From the NCBI RefSeq assembly GCF_900102425.1, contig NZ_FNBT01000001.1, forward strand, positions 62,001 through 126,000: 64,000 nucleotides of DNA. Reading direction: 5' to 3'. Position 1 is the first letter of the stretch. Each line of letters opens with the position of its first letter. Positions 16,727 through 24,211 of the stretch are shown in pieces. The translations under genes and the position numbers were made by a program. The notes under the pieces were generated by a model that did not search any database, had not been told where the DNA came from, and worked only from the letters and a program-made list of their open reading frames with translations. The DNA is from Blastococcus aurantiacus (GTDB taxonomy: Bacteria; Actinomycetota; Actinomycetes; Mycobacteriales; Geodermatophilaceae).

Positions 16727-17125
16727 TCAGGCAGGCGGGGGCCCGGCGCTCCCGCCGTCCCGGCGCACGAGGTCGCCCACTGCCTCCTCCAGCCGGGCCC
16801 ACGTACCGCTCCACTCCACCAGCGGCTCGAGGATGCGCTCGAACACCGCCAGCTGCTGGTCGAAGGCGTCCAGCTGGGCGCGCATGCCCCCGATCGAGGC
16901 GCGCTGCGCCGCCACCATCTCTGCCACTGCCCGCAGCTGGGCCGCCGACATGGCGCCGGGCGGGCTGGGCAGCGCCGGGAGGGACAGCCGCGACGGCACC
17001 GATCCGGCGGCCGCCCGCGCCCGGTCGGTGAAGCCCCGGAGCTGCTGCACGAACTCCTCGATGGACCGCCCGACGGCGCTCCCCGGCGGCACCGGACGGT
17101 CGGGCGCCGGCTGCTCCTCGGTCAT
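16727..17125 (-). CDS. hypothetical helical protein
   Basis: 132 residues that I do not recognise. The middle is strongly helical and could form a coiled coil (AAQLRAVAEMVAAQRASIGG, then RAQLDAFDQQLAVFERILEP). The ends are Pro/Gly-rich, and there is no signal peptide, membrane segment or metal site. The start ATG at 17125 gives a compact protein. It is convergent with the GAF-ANTAR gene and divergent from the glycoside hydrolase gene, and so is transcribed alone. The codon pattern, with third positions almost all G or C, supports coding. No function is proposed. Confidence 0.65.
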   Translation of the reverse strand: MTEEQPAPDRPVPPGSAVGRSIEEFVQQLRGFTDRARAAAGSVPSRLSLPALPSPPGAMSAAQLRAVAEMVAAQRASIGGMRAQLDAFDQQLAVFERILEPLVEWSGTWARLEEAVGDLVRRDGGSAGPPPA

Positions 17126-17271
17126 ACCCGGACGCTATTCCGCGGACGGCGCGGGGGCGAGCCCGGCGCCCGGTCCGCCCGGACGCCGTAGGCCGGCGCA
17201 CGGCAGACTGGCGGGCGGAGCGCGTCGGCAGGCGCGCCCGGCAGCTGCTGCAGAGTCGACGGAGGACAGCC

Positions 17272-18489
17272 ATGCGCGCGACCGCCCTCCGCACCACGGC
17301 CGTCCTGGTGGCCGCCGTGTGCGGACTGGCAGGGTGCGGGGGCGAGCGCGGTCCCCGGTCCGACGCCGGGGCGACCGGCACGACCTCGGCCTCGACGTCG
17401 ACGCCCCCGCCGCCGGCCGAGCCGTCGCCCCCTGCCCCCGCGCCCGGCGCGGACCTGGAGCAGCAGGTCGCCGCGGCCCTGGCCGGGCTGGACCGGCGGG
17501 CCCGGATCGCGCAGCTGTTCGTCGTCGGCGTCCCGGCCGACGACCCGGACCGGGGTGCGGACCTCGTCACCCAGGGGGTGGGCGGCACGTTCCTCGCGGG
17601 CCGGCCGCCCGCGTCGGCCGCCGAGCTCGCCGAGCTGACCGCCGGCTGGCAGGAGCTGAGCCGGGGCCCGGAGCTGTGGATCGCCGCCGACCAGGAGGGC
17701 GGCAGCGTGCAGAGCCTCAAGGGGGCGGGGTTCGAGCGCCTCCCGCCCGCCACGGCGCAGGGTGACCTGCCCGCCGACCAGCTGGCGGCGCTGGCCGCCG
17801 CGCTGGGCGGCCAGCTGGCCAGCGCCGGCGTGAACCTCGACCTCGCCCCCGTCGTGGACGTCGTGCCGGCGGGCACGGAGAGCAGCAACGGCCCGGTCGG
17901 CGCCCACGACCGCCAGTACGGCGCCACGGCCGCGGAGGTCGTCCCGGCCGCGACGGCGGTCGTCGACGGGCTCGCCGGCGCCGGGGTCACCGCGACGCTC
18001 AAGCACTTCCCGGGGCTGGGCCGGGTGCGCGGCAACACCGACGACAGCGCGGACGTCGTCGACCCGGAGACCTCGGCCGTGGACGAGCAGGTGTCCGCCT
18101 TCGCGAGCACGCTGTCCGCCACGGAGGCGCACCCGATGGTCATGCTGTCGTCGGCGACCTATCCCCGCATCGACCCGGCGAACCGGGCGGTGTTCTCCCC
18201 CGTCGTCGTCCGCGACGTGCTGCGCGGCCGGCTGGGGTTCACCGGCCCGGTCATCTCCGACGACCTCGGCAACGCCACCGCGGTCGCGGACGTGCCGGTC
18301 GGCGAGCGGGCTGTCCGTTTCCTGGCCGCGGGCGGCACCCTCGTGCTCACCGTCGCCCCGGATACCTTCCCGGCGATGCTGGACGCCGTCGTCGCCCGTG
18401 ACGCCGCCGATCCCGCGTTCGCCGCCGTCGTGGACGCCGCCGTCCGCACGGCGCTGCTGGCCAAGGCCCGGGCCGGCCTCCTGGACTGA
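17272..18489 (+). CDS. glycoside hydrolase family 3 lipoprotein (NagZ-like)
   Basis: 405 residues. The signal peptide ends in the lipobox LAGC (Cys near residue 22), followed by a Pro/Thr/Ser-rich spacer, so the enzyme is anchored outside the membrane. The rest is one GH3 barrel: IADQEGG-like WIAADQEGGSVQSL near 140, the catalytic-loop segment LKHFPGLGRVRGNTDDSA near 243, and the nucleophile motif VISDDLGNATAV near 327. NagZ-type enzymes remove N-acetylglucosamine from muropeptides. In this protein the loop lacks the usual KHFPGHG histidine (it has Leu), so activity may differ. A long terminator follows, shared with the convergent wall-hydrolase gene, which suggests wall turnover as a common theme. 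Confidence 0.87.
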   Translation: MRATALRTTAVLVAAVCGLAGCGGERGPRSDAGATGTTSASTSTPPPPAEPSPPAPAPGADLEQQVAAALAGLDRRARIAQLFVVGVPADDPDRGADLVTQGVGGTFLAGRPPASAAELAELTAGWQELSRGPELWIAADQEGGSVQSLKGAGFERLPPATAQGDLPADQLAALAAALGGQLASAGVNLDLAPVVDVVPAGTESSNGPVGAHDRQYGATAAEVVPAATAVVDGLAGAGVTATLKHFPGLGRVRGNTDDSADVVDPETSAVDEQVSAFASTLSATEAHPMVMLSSATYPRIDPANRAVFSPVVVRDVLRGRLGFTGPVISDDLGNATAVADVPVGERAVRFLAAGGTLVLTVAPDTFPAMLDAVVARDAADPAFAAVVDAAVRTALLAKARAGLLD

Positions 18490-18499
18490 GCCGCGACGT

Positions 18500-18539
18500 A
18501 CCGGAGGCCCGCCCCGCGTGAGCGGGACGGGCCTCCGGT
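18500..18539. terminator. bidirectional terminator between GH3 and transglycosylase-like genes
   Basis: A long inverted repeat, ACCGGAGGCCCG... paired with ...CGGGCCTCCGGT and nearly perfect over 18 bases per arm around a tiny loop (TGA region near 18520). It lies between the stop codons of two convergent genes and can serve both. Confidence 0.85.
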
Positions 18540-18552
18540 CAGGCTGGGTCCG

Positions 18553-19359
18553 TCAGTACCAACCCTTGGCCTGGGAGTGCGACCAGGCCCCGCAGGGCGA
18601 ACCGAAGCGGTTCTCGATGTAGATCAGGCCGGCATCGATCTGCCGGTAGCCGTTCGAGGTCTTGGCGATCCCGGTGCCGGCCCAGGTGCTGTCCAGGAAC
18701 TGCGGGATGCCGTACGCGGTGCTGCTGGGGTTCTGCGCGTTGGGGTTCCAGCCGCTCTCCTTGCCCCACAGCTTCTCGAGGCAGGAGAACTGCGAGCTGT
18801 CGCCGCCGAGCCTCTGCAGCGCGTAGCTCTGGAAGGAGCCCGACGGCGCCGCGGCTGCGGACCCGCCGCCACCGGACCGGACCGGGGCGGGCGCCTGCGT
18901 CCTCCGCGTCGCCTCCGCGGCGCGCGCGGCCTCGGCGGCGCGCGCGGCCTCGGCGGCGCGGGCGGCCTCCTCGGCAGCACGGCGGGCGGCCTCCTCCGCG
19001 GCACGGCGGGCGGCCTCCTCGGCAGCGAGGCGGTCCCGCTCGGCCTGCTCGGCGGCCAGCTGCTGGAGGGCGGCGGTGGCCTGGTCGGCGTCCCGGGCGC
19101 TGCGGCTGGCGGCCAGCTGCTCGAGCGGCGCGACGGTGTCGGCGTCGAGCGCGGCGCTGGGCTCCGCGGCGATGCCGAGCTGCTGGGCGACGCTCATCGA
19201 CTCGGTCCGGGCCACGGCCTGCGCCTCGGGTTCCCCGGCCGACAGGACGCCGACCATGACGGCGCCGGCGGTGGCCACACCGACGAGGGCGGCGGACCGA
19301 CGGGTACCGAGGGGCGGACGGTTGCGGAGACGTGCGTGCATGGTGGTGCGGAGGTTCAT
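18553..19359 (-). CDS. secreted lytic-transglycosylase-like wall protein
   Basis: 268 residues. An N-terminal signal/anchor segment (SAALVGVATAGAVMVGVLSA) is followed by a long Ala/Glu/Arg coiled coil with repeated AARRAAEE units (about residues 95-150) and a Gly/Pro linker. The C-terminal domain of about 90 residues has the lysozyme-like signature LWGKESGWNPNAQNPS near 192, YGIPQFLDSTW, and the ending PCGAWSHSQAKGWY. This domain occurs in actinobacterial Rpf-like and transglycosylase-like proteins and includes the Glu of KESGW as the expected acid. The upstream 300 bases hold a c-di-AMP riboswitch, which fits a peptidoglycan enzyme controlled with osmotic and resuscitation physiology. ATG at 19359 is used; ATG at 19341 is possible. 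Confidence 0.88.
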   Translation of the reverse strand: MNLRTTMHARLRNRPPLGTRRSAALVGVATAGAVMVGVLSAGEPEAQAVARTESMSVAQQLGIAAEPSAALDADTVAPLEQLAASRSARDADQATAALQQLAAEQAERDRLAAEEAARRAAEEAARRAAEEAARAAEAARAAEAARAAEATRRTQAPAPVRSGGGGSAAAAPSGSFQSYALQRLGGDSSQFSCLEKLWGKESGWNPNAQNPSSTAYGIPQFLDSTWAGTGIAKTSNGYRQIDAGLIYIENRFGSPCGAWSHSQAKGWY

Positions 19360-19398
19360 GAGGAGGTTCTGCTCCGGGTGTCAGGGCGCAGCAGAGCA

Positions 19399-19418
19399 GC
19401 CGCCCTCACAGGGGCGGC
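19399..19418 (-). promoter_or_regulatory. hairpin between the riboswitch and the wall-hydrolase start (candidate expression platform)
   Basis: Perfect seven-base stem GCCGCCC / GGGCGGC with a six-base loop, placed about 30 bases after the 3' end of the riboswitch core and 40 before the ATG. It could act as terminator or ribosome-site control. There is no T-tract, so the mechanism is open. Confidence 0.5.
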
Positions 19419-19445
19419 ACACGTCTGCGGCTGTCCAGTTCTTCC

Positions 19446-19640
19446 GTGAGCCGCCTACCGAGTTAGCTGACGGATTCGGGCGGGAAGTAGCCCTACCCGC
19501 CCCGGACTGGAGGTCCGGGGCCAGGATTCACCCCAGTGGTTCGATGGGTCCCCGGCTCGTCCCGCAGGACGACTCGGCGGCGCCCGGCGCGGCACCCTCG
19601 GTGAGGGGCCGCCGACCGGACCGATCCAACGTAGCCGCCG
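19446..19640 (-). ncRNA. c-di-AMP riboswitch (ydaO-yuaA type)
   Basis: On the minus strand the leader of the wall-hydrolase gene contains the hallmark blocks of this class in the right order. GGGGTGAATC is at 19534-19525, GGGTAGGG at about 19498-19491, and CCGAATCCGTCAGCTAAC at about 19479-19462, followed by CGGTAGGCGG at 19460-19451. In actinobacteria this riboswitch precedes genes for peptidoglycan hydrolases and resuscitation factors, and c-di-AMP normally turns expression off. The gene downstream is exactly of that kind. The 5' boundary is estimated. Confidence 0.9.
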
Positions 19641-19657
19641 TTATCGGCCCGTGACAA
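19628..19657 (-). promoter_or_regulatory. candidate promoter upstream of the c-di-AMP riboswitch
   Basis: TTGTCA (19657-19652), an 18-base spacer, and TACGTT (19633-19628) reading into the riboswitch. The region is clearly AT-richer than its surroundings. The -10 match is modest. Confidence 0.35.
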
Positions 19658-19714
19658 ACGTTCAATGACATTTTCTGGCGTGACGCATGTCCCCTTGACG
19701 CACCTGGGGTGACG

Positions 19715-20365
19715 TCAGGGCAGCCGCCAGACCGTCGTGCGCCGCACCCGTGGCGGCCGGCCCGGCGCGTCCTCGGTGTCGGCGACCTCGTGCACGGCGG
19801 CCTCCTCCAGCCGGTCGTGCGGCAGGTACGGCCGGCCGGGGTCGCCGATGAGGACCTCGGCGCCGGCCGCCCGCGCGGCGTCGAGGAACGGCAGCACCCG
19901 CTCCGTCATGGTCCGGTCGTAGCAGACGTCACCGGCCAGGACGACGTCGACGGCGGGCGGCCGCTCCCCCAGCAGGTCGCCGACCGGCTCGATCCCGCTG
20001 ACGCCGTTGAGCGCCGCGTTCTCCGGGATGGCGGCCAGGCCGAAAGGATCGATCTCGCTCGCCACCACCCGCGTGGCACCGGCGAGGACCGCCGCCACGG
20101 CGACCAGGCCGCTGCCCGCGCCCAGGTCGAGCACCGAGCGGCCGGCGACGAGGTCCGGGGTGTCGAGCACGTAGCGGGCCAGCGCCTGCCCACCCGGCCA
20201 GGCCGCCGCCCAGAACGGCGGCTCCTGCTCCGTGCGGCCCTGCTCGCCCTCCATCGCCTCCCAGAGCGCGACGACGTCGGCGGCGACGAGCAGCTGCACC
20301 TCGGGCACCAGCGAGGGCCGCACGGGCCGGGTGTGGGCGCGGATGAAGGAGGCGGGGACGGACAC
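19715..20365 (-). CDS. class I SAM-dependent methyltransferase (ETFB-lysine/PrmA-like)
   Basis: 216 residues. Motif I of the SAM fold is plain (VLDLGAGSGLVAVAAVLAG near residue 78), followed by VVASEIDPFGLAAI and the motif-IV-like VVLAGDVCYDR. The N-terminal FWAAAWPGGQALARY is the signature of the small group containing ETF-beta lysine methyltransferase, nicotinamide N-methyltransferase-like proteins and PrmA relatives. It would transfer a methyl group to a protein lysine or a small molecule. The start ATG at 20365 leaves a short basic N-terminus. It is transcribed in the same direction as the SDR-EthA pair upstream (48 bases away) and may be the last gene of that unit, though its role there is unclear. 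Confidence 0.85.
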   Translation of the reverse strand: MSVPASFIRAHTRPVRPSLVPEVQLLVAADVVALWEAMEGEQGRTEQEPPFWAAAWPGGQALARYVLDTPDLVAGRSVLDLGAGSGLVAVAAVLAGATRVVASEIDPFGLAAIPENAALNGVSGIEPVGDLLGERPPAVDVVLAGDVCYDRTMTERVLPFLDAARAAGAEVLIGDPGRPYLPHDRLEEAAVHEVADTEDAPGRPPRVRRTTVWRLP

Positions 20366-20412
20366 CCCGTCAGTCTCGCCGGGCCGGGTGCGGCGCCGTG
20401 CGGTGGGTCGGG

Positions 20413-21255
20413 CTACTTCGGGGCGCCTCCCCGGGCGGCGATGCCCCGGGCGATGAGCCGCCAGTAGGTACCCGGCCGCAGCCGCACCAGCAGGTCGGGC
20501 ACCTTCGCGCTGAGCCCGATGAGCACGCGGGGACGACGCGCCTCGATCGCGGCGACGATCTGCGCGGCCGCCTTCTCCGGCGGTATGCGCAGCAGCTTGG
20601 CCATCTGCTCGCGGCCCGCGGCGACCTCCTCGGCGTCCACGCCGGAGCCCAGGCGCGCGGTCTCGGCGATCCGCGTCCGGATGCCGCCGGGGTGGACGAC
20701 GGTCACCCCCACGCCGTCGTCGGCCAGTTCGTGCCGCAGCGACTCGCTGAAGCCCCGGACGGCGAACTTGCTGGCGGCGTACGCGGCCTGCCCGGGCGGG
20801 GCGAAGATGCCGAAGACGCTGGAGACGTTGACCAGGTGCGCGCCCTCGTTGGCCTTCAGCACGGGCAACAGCGCCGCGGTGAGTCGCACCACCGCCCGGA
20901 AGTTGATCGCCAGCACCCAGTCGAACTCCTCGAGGGTGACCTGGTCGAAGCGCCCGCCCAGCGCGACGCCGGCGTTGTTCACCAGCAGCGTCGTCCCCGG
21001 GTGGGCGGTCGCCAGCGCCGCTCCCAGCGCGTCGGTGGCCACCTCGTCGGCGAGGTCGACGACGTAGGTGTCGACCTCCAGTCGAGGGTGAGCGCCACGG
21101 ATGCGGTCGGCGACAGCAGCCAGCCGGTCACCGTCCCGGTCCACCAGCGCCAGGGAGCTGCCGCGGTCGGCGAGCTGCACGGCGAGCGCCTCCCCGATCC
21201 CGCTGGCCGCGCCGGTGACGACGGCCGTGCCGCCGGAGAACTCGTAGGCGCGCAT
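20413..21255 (-). CDS. SDR-family oxidoreductase coupled to ethA
   Basis: 280 residues, classical short-chain dehydrogenase. It has the cofactor loop TGAASGIGEALA (about residues 14-25), LLVNNAGVALGG near 92, the catalytic Ser in NVSSVFG and Tyr-x-x-x-Lys in AAYAASKFA (about 162). The C-terminus is basic and hydrophobic. Its ATG overlaps the stop of the EthA-like monooxygenase gene by four bases, so the two are made together. A logical task is oxidation of an alcohol to the ketone attacked by the monooxygenase, or reduction of a product. In Mycobacterium tuberculosis the EthA relative MymA is likewise grouped with an SDR. The substrate is unknown. Confidence 0.9.
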   Translation of the reverse strand: MRAYEFSGGTAVVTGAASGIGEALAVQLADRGSSLALVDRDGDRLAAVADRIRGAHPRLEVDTYVVDLADEVATDALGAALATAHPGTTLLVNNAGVALGGRFDQVTLEEFDWVLAINFRAVVRLTAALLPVLKANEGAHLVNVSSVFGIFAPPGQAAYAASKFAVRGFSESLRHELADDGVGVTVVHPGGIRTRIAETARLGSGVDAEEVAAGREQMAKLLRIPPEKAAAQIVAAIEARRPRVLIGLSAKVPDLLVRLRPGTYWRLIARGIAARGGAPK

Positions 21256-22742
21256 CAGGCGGCCGCCTGCTCGGTCCGGGCCGGGACGGCGCTGAACGCG
21301 ATGCCCTCGTCCTCCAGCGGACCGCGGCGCATGAGCCGCACGTCGCGGATGTAGTTCTGGTGGAGCTTCCACGGCGTGCGGCTGCCCTGCTTGGGCAGCT
21401 GGGCGAGGCTGCGCTGCACGTAGCCGGCGGCGAGGTCGAGGAAGGGCAGGTCGGCGCCCTCGGGCGGGGCGAGCGGGGTGGCGACGGCGAGCCCGCGCCG
21501 GTCCATGTGCTGCAGCAGACGGCACACGTACCGGTTGACCAGGTCGGCCTTGAGCGTCCACGAGGCGTTCGTGTAGCCGATGACCATGGAGAAGTTGGGC
21601 ACGCCGGAGAGCATCATCCCCTTGTAGGAGACGGTCTCGGACACGTCGACCGGCTCGCCGTCCAGGTGCAGGGTCATCCCGCCCATGGCCAGCAGGTTCA
21701 GCCCCGTGGCGCTGACGACCACGTCGGCGTCCAGGTGCTTCCCGGACTCGAGCTCGATGCCGGTCTCGGTGAAGGTGGCGATCCGGTCGGTGACCATGGA
21801 AGCCTTGCCGCTGCGCAGGGTGCGGAACAGGTCGCCGTCGGGGACGAGGCACAGGCGCTGGTCCCACGGGTCGTACGGCGGGTTGAAGTGCGTGTCGACG
21901 TCGACGCCGGCCGGCAGCTGCTTCTCGGTGAGCCTGCGGATGAGCTTGCGCACGCCGTTCGGCCAGCGCCGGCTGGCCTGGAACAGCGCGGTGGTGGTGA
22001 GCACGTTCTTCCAGCGCACGATCGGATAGGCGACCTTCGGCGGCAGCAAGCTGTTCAGCAGCTCGGCGAGCGGGTCCTTCCCGGGCAGCGACATGATGTA
22101 GCTGGGCGTGCGCTGGAGCATCGTCACGTGCTCGGCGTCGTCGGCCAGGTTGGGCACGAGGGTCACGGCCGTGGCACCGCTGCCGATGACGACGATCCGC
22201 TTGCCGGTGGCGTCGAAGTCCTCCGGCCAGTGCTGCGGGTGGATCAGCGCACCTGCGAACCGCTCCTCGCCGGGGAACTCGGGACGGAAGCCTTCGTCGT
22301 AGCGGTAGTAGCCGGAGCAGACCGAGAGCCACGAGCAGGTCAGCTGCACCGTCTCCCCCGTGTCGGTGCGCCGGGCGGTGACCGTCCAGCGCGCCTCCGC
22401 GCTCGACCAGTCCGCCGAGACGACCTCGTGGTGGAAGCGGATCTTCTCCTCGACGCCGTACTCGCGGGCGGTGTCCACGATGTACTCGCGGATCGCCTCG
22501 CCGTCGGCGATCGCCTTCGCGCCGGTCCACGGGCGGAAGGCGTAGCCGAGGGTGAACATGTCGGAGTCCGAGCGGATGCCCGGATAGCGGAACAGGTCCC
22601 AGGTGCCGCCGATGGCGCCGCGCGACTCCAGCACCGCATAGGTCTTGTCGGGGCACTCGGCCTGCAGGTGGCAGGCGGCACCGATGCCCGACAGGCCGGC
22701 GCCGACGACCAGGACGTCCACGTGCTCCGGACTCATGTGCAC
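21255..22742 (-). CDS. ethA: Baeyer-Villiger flavin monooxygenase, EthA type
   Basis: 495 residues, very close in layout to mycobacterial EthA (about 489). It has the FAD loop VVGAGLSGIGAACHL at the N-terminus, then GGTWDLFRYPGIRSDSDM, the Baeyer-Villiger fingerprint FAGALIHPQHWPE near residue 165, the NADPH loop VVIGSGATAVTLVP, and the late segments ATGLNLLAMGG and LPKQGSRTPWKLHQNY. Such enzymes insert oxygen next to ketones or oxidise sulfur using NADPH, and EthA itself activates thioamide prodrugs. An ethR-like gene lies divergently across a repeat-rich intergenic region. Together with the coupled SDR this forms a small oxidation unit under EthR control. The orthology is strong; the natural substrate is not known. 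Confidence 0.93.
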   Translation of the reverse strand: MHMSPEHVDVLVVGAGLSGIGAACHLQAECPDKTYAVLESRGAIGGTWDLFRYPGIRSDSDMFTLGYAFRPWTGAKAIADGEAIREYIVDTAREYGVEEKIRFHHEVVSADWSSAEARWTVTARRTDTGETVQLTCSWLSVCSGYYRYDEGFRPEFPGEERFAGALIHPQHWPEDFDATGKRIVVIGSGATAVTLVPNLADDAEHVTMLQRTPSYIMSLPGKDPLAELLNSLLPPKVAYPIVRWKNVLTTTALFQASRRWPNGVRKLIRRLTEKQLPAGVDVDTHFNPPYDPWDQRLCLVPDGDLFRTLRSGKASMVTDRIATFTETGIELESGKHLDADVVVSATGLNLLAMGGMTLHLDGEPVDVSETVSYKGMMLSGVPNFSMVIGYTNASWTLKADLVNRYVCRLLQHMDRRGLAVATPLAPPEGADLPFLDLAAGYVQRSLAQLPKQGSRTPWKLHQNYIRDVRLMRRGPLEDEGIAFSAVPARTEQAAA

Positions 22743-22827
22743 ACTCCAGGAACGGGCCGGCCGGAGCCGGGCGAGGGGTTCGGCGCTGCCGCGGGACTCT
22801 GCCAGGGAGATCGAGGCACCGCCGACG

Positions 22828-22866
22828 TTATCGACGCACTGTCGAACGAGTCAACGGGGTGTCGAG
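22828..22866. promoter_or_regulatory. candidate EthR operator in the ethA-ethR intergenic region
   Basis: In the 154 bases between the divergent genes, the 39-base core contains TATCGAC, then TGTCGA at 22840 and again at 22860 (20 bases apart), with GTCAAC between. The known mycobacterial EthR operator is also a run of TGTCGA/GTTGA-type repeats. The block lies just in front of the ethR start. Confidence 0.6.
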
Positions 22867-22896
22867 ATACGGGTTCGCGCCGGTACTCTCCGGAAC

Positions 22897-23547
22897 ATGT
22901 CGGACGGCGCAGCTCCCCCGGTGACGCCCGGGCGCGGCCGTCGTCCGTCGCGCGCGACCGGGGACGACCGGGAGCTGGCCATTCTCGCCACGGCCGAGCG
23001 GCTGCTCGAGGAGCGGTCCCTGTCCGCCATCTCGGTCGACGACCTGGCCCGCGGCGCGGGCATCTCCCGGCCGACCTTCTACTTCTACTTCCCCTCCAAG
23101 GACGCCGTCCTGCTGACGCTGCTCGACCGGGTGGTCGCCGAGGCCGACGCCACCATGGGAGCGGTGTTCGACTCACCCGCCGCGGGACCGCGCGAGGCGT
23201 GGCAGCGGGCACTGGCCGCCTACTACGACACGTTCCGCACCCACCGCGCGCTCACCGTCGCGTGGGCCGAGGCGCGCTCGACGAGCGGAGCCGTGCGGAC
23301 GTTGTGGGCCGAGGTCTTCGAGCGCTGGGTGCAGCGCTGCGCCACGTCCATCGAGGCCGAGCGGGCACGCGGGGCGGCACCGGCCGGCCCGGCGGCGCGC
23401 GACCTGGCGATCGCGCTCACCTCGATGAACGAGCGCGTGATCTACGCGTCGCTCAGCGGCGACGGGCCGGCGGTGGCCGACGAGGACGTCGTCCCCGTGC
23501 TCCTGCGGGTCTGGCTCACCGCCGTCTACGGCAGCCCGCCGGACTGA
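22897..23547 (+). CDS. ethR: TetR-family repressor, EthR ortholog
   Basis: 216 residues, the same length as mycobacterial EthR. The DNA-binding part is almost the textbook sequence: GDDRELAILATAERLLEE, then ISVDDLARGAGISRPTFYFY and FPSKDAVLLTLLDRVV. The ligand-binding half keeps the NERVIYAS segment near residue 180 and the VWLTAVYG ending. EthR represses the divergent ethA gene by binding several dimers to a long operator; the arrangement is identical here. ATG at 22897 is preferred over upstream in-frame codons because it matches EthR. A hydrophobic ligand or pathway intermediate is expected to release it. Confidence 0.93.
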   Translation: MSDGAAPPVTPGRGRRPSRATGDDRELAILATAERLLEERSLSAISVDDLARGAGISRPTFYFYFPSKDAVLLTLLDRVVAEADATMGAVFDSPAAGPREAWQRALAAYYDTFRTHRALTVAWAEARSTSGAVRTLWAEVFERWVQRCATSIEAERARGAAPAGPAARDLAIALTSMNERVIYASLSGDGPAVADEDVVPVLLRVWLTAVYGSPPD

Positions 23548-23585
23548 CCGCCCCGCCGGGCCGGCCCGCCGGTATCCCGGTGCGG

Positions 23586-24095
23586 TCAGCCGACCTCGAC
23601 GACGGCGCCCTCGTCCGCGGCGATCGCCTTGCCCGTCGCGCCGGTGCGGACCACGGTCACCGGGCACGGGGCGTGGTGCACCAGCTTGTCGCTGACCGAG
23701 CCCAGGAGCAGGCCGGAGAAGCCGCCTCGACCCCGGGCACCCATGACCAGCAGGCTGGCGTTCTCGGCCGCCTGCATGAGGGCCTGCGCCGGCGCCCGGT
23801 GCACGACGTGGCAGGTGACGCGGCATCCCGCGTCCAACTGGGCGACGGCGACGTGCGCCTCCAGCTCGTCGCCCACGGCCTTCTCGTAGTCGGCGAGCGG
23901 CGGCACGTAGCCGGGCGTCCACGAGGACGGCTGCGGGGCGGTCGTCATGGCCCACGCCCGGACGACGTGCAGCTCCACGTCGGCCCTGGCCGCCAGCCTG
24001 CCGGCCCAGATCAGCGCCTCCTGCGCGCTCTTCGAGCCGTCGTGCGCGACGACCACCCCACCGTCGAGCTGCACCGTCTCGGCGACCTCGTCCAC
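23586..24095 (-). CDS. universal stress protein (UspA family)
   Basis: 169 residues, one Usp domain starting at GTG 24095. The opening strand [19 protein letters not shown] and the ATP-binding loop [19 protein letters not shown] (G-2x-G-9x-G-S pattern, near residue 118) are intact, so it should bind ATP. Family members are induced in stasis, oxidative stress or low oxygen. It stands alone between convergent ethR and the DivIVA-like gene. No regulatory site was recognised upstream. Confidence 0.9.
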   Translation of the reverse strand: MDEVAETVQLDGGVVVAHDGSKSAQEALIWAGRLAARADVELHVVRAWAMTTAPQPSSWTPGYVPPLADYEKAVGDELEAHVAVAQLDAGCRVTCHVVHRAPAQALMQAAENASLLVMGARGRGGFSGLLLGSVSDKLVHHAPCPVTVVRTGATGKAIAADEGAVVEVG

Positions 24096-24211
24096 GATTG
24101 GACCTCCCTGTCAGCTGCGGCACCGGTGCACACCGCACCGGAGGACTCTTCCTACCGCACGCGCGGATCGGCCCCCGAGTTTCCGCGGGCGAGCGGATGA
24201 GCGGGGGTGGG

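Noticed and set aside
18880-19060. Short repeated units suggesting a tandem repeat or CRISPR-like array
   Set aside because: They are in-frame codons for an Ala/Glu/Arg coiled coil; the units vary in length and have no spacers.
21360-24200. Long plus-strand frame across ethA, ethR and the stress-protein gene
   Set aside because: It conflicts with three well-recognised genes and has only shadow-type composition.
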